Under the pieces are notes generated by a model. It did no database searches and was not told the DNA's origin. It saw only the letters and a program-made list of their open reading frames with translations. A DNA stretch of 6,020 nt from an uncultured Methylococcaceae bacterium (GTDB lineage Bacteria > Pseudomonadota > Gammaproteobacteria > Methylococcales > Methylomonadaceae), in NCBI GenBank assembly GCA_903903365.1, contig CAIUYS010000014.1:1-6020 (forward strand), in the 5' to 3' direction. The position numbers were made by a program, and so were the translations under genes. Positions 5,274 to 6,020 of this stretch are shown here, piece by piece (the first letter of the stretch is position 1; the number at the start of each line of letters is the position of its first letter).

Positions 5274-5723
5274 ATGAAAAGACCCACTGTACGATTGGAA
5301 TCCGTTGAAACCGCCGCTGACAAGGTTATAACTGTCATGTATACCGATGGTCGCGTGGTGCGCGTTGATTTGTCCACTATTATTCATAGCTTGGACATTT
5401 TTTCTCCGTTGGACAATCCTATAGAGTTTGCTACCGCAGCGGTTACAGACTTTGGTTGGTCGCTGGAATGGGATTGCGGTGCATCGCTTGATTCAGACCG
5501 GATTTTGGAAATGGCGCTGGAGCAATCGGGACTATTGGACAATGTCAGGTTCCGGCGCTGGCAGGAAACTTACGGACTGTCCTTGTCAGATGCCGCTCAA
5601 GCTATTGGCGTAACGCGCCGTACAATAAGTCAGTACCGTTCCGGCAAACGTCCGGTGCCGCGTACTATCGCATTGGCTTGCAAAGGCTGGGAAGCTGAGC
5701 AACATGCAGTCCGTATGGAATGA
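5274..5723 (+). CDS. DUF2442 protein fused to Xre-type helix-turn-helix
   Basis: A two-domain 149-residue protein. Residues about 5-80 form a DUF2442 domain, with the family pattern V-x-DG-x-VVRVDLSTII, FSPLDNPIEFATAAV and LEWDCGASLDSDRI. Residues about 92-141 form a DNA-binding helix-turn-helix: FRRWQETYGLSLSDAAQAIGVTRRTISQYRSGKRPVPRTIALACKGWE, with the recognition helix around 114-121. Such fusions are known for DUF2442 proteins that follow DUF4160 genes. By analogy with Xre antitoxins, it probably represses its own operon and may neutralise the upstream partner; this is inference. The ribosome site is excellent, AAGGTGA (5264-5270), with AGG six bases from the ATG, and it overlaps the stop of the DUF4160 gene, suggesting higher or coupled translation of this second gene. 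Confidence 0.9.
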   Translation: MKRPTVRLESVETAADKVITVMYTDGRVVRVDLSTIIHSLDIFSPLDNPIEFATAAVTDFGWSLEWDCGASLDSDRILEMALEQSGLLDNVRFRRWQETYGLSLSDAAQAIGVTRRTISQYRSGKRPVPRTIALACKGWEAEQHAVRME

Positions 5724-5730
5724 GATAAAT

Positions 5731-6020
5731 ATGAAATTATACATTAGCTTATTATTGTTTGTTTTTACCACGAGTGTGCAGGCGGATTTCACTTTCACGC
5801 CTCTCGAACCACAATCTATTTCGCAACTTAATCAGATACTGACTAAAGAGCGCGCTGTTTTTTCCAGCGGCACACCTAAGACTTATAAGTTGCCACATTA
5901 TGCGCCTGCCAAATATGAGGTAGAGGTTTTTAAAGTCACTTACGATTCGGTTATTCCGGAGCAGGGCAATAAGCCAACCAAGGCCTTTGGCTTATTGGCC
6001 ATTCCCAAAATTCGTGATGC
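5731..6020 (+). CDS. Exported protein, possibly a secreted alpha/beta hydrolase (3' end beyond window)
   Basis: Only the first 96 residues are in the window. Residues 1-18 are a clear signal peptide (MKLYISLLLFVFTTSVQA, cut before Asp19). The following part, especially YEVEVFKVTYDSVIPEQGNKPTKAFGLLAIP (62-92), resembles the entry region of secreted bacterial alpha/beta hydrolases, where a phrase of this kind precedes the first core strand and oxyanion loop. The catalytic nucleophile region lies outside the window, so the assignment is tentative. The ATG lies seven bases after the stop of the DUF2442-HTH gene, with a weak GAG at 5722-5724. It may be read through from the upstream operon, although its function seems unrelated. 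Confidence 0.8.
   Translation, partial: MKLYISLLLFVFTTSVQADFTFTPLEPQSISQLNQILTKERAVFSSGTPKTYKLPHYAPAKYEVEVFKVTYDSVIPEQGNKPTKAFGLLAIPKIRD

Overview
The window looks like a piece of a gammaproteobacterial chromosome. The 6-phosphogluconate dehydrogenase, the tRNA-Phe genes, the MEKHLA protein and a PEP-CTERM tail of the 'VPLPS..WLF' type all fit. This mix is common in methanotroph-like Gammaproteobacteria (Methylococcales), but that placement is an inference from protein style and not proven here.

Left part (1-1480): a 3'-truncated gnd gene on the minus strand encodes the NADP-dependent oxidative pentose phosphate enzyme. A mostly empty spacer of about 390 bp follows. Then comes a strong sigma-70 promoter with an AT-rich upstream element, which drives two identical tandem tRNA-Phe(GAA) genes closed by an intrinsic terminator.

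Middle part (1441-4438): a 3-kb accessory block lies between the second tRNA-Phe gene and a decayed third copy of the tRNA-Phe 3' portion plus its terminator. The block holds an AT-rich PEP-CTERM surface protein gene (minus strand), a secreted protein of three 'QTDxxGNxQYxK' repeats, a 50-residue hydrophobic protein, a ParD/ParE-type toxin-antitoxin operon with a readable promoter-operator, and an unrecognised 80-residue protein. The first three genes each have their own terminator, so the block reads as a set of independent small modules. No integrase or transposase is visible, so it is either a remnant of a tRNA-targeted island or the result of tRNA-array duplication and filling.

Right part (4517-6020): a complete MEKHLA (PAS-like) domain protein follows. 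Next is a tightly packed set: a DUF4160 protein, a DUF2442 protein fused to an Xre-type helix-turn-helix, and the start of an exported protein whose N-terminus resembles secreted alpha/beta hydrolases. The DUF4160/DUF2442-HTH pair has the layout of a toxin-antitoxin-like module. It is preceded by a TTGACA promoter whose predicted start point falls on the best start codon, suggesting a leaderless message.

No CRISPR array, complete mobile element or large new system is visible. The most notable points are the tRNA-Phe-bounded block, the repeat protein with strong synonymous divergence between repeats, the ParDE operator, and the leaderless DUF4160 promoter.
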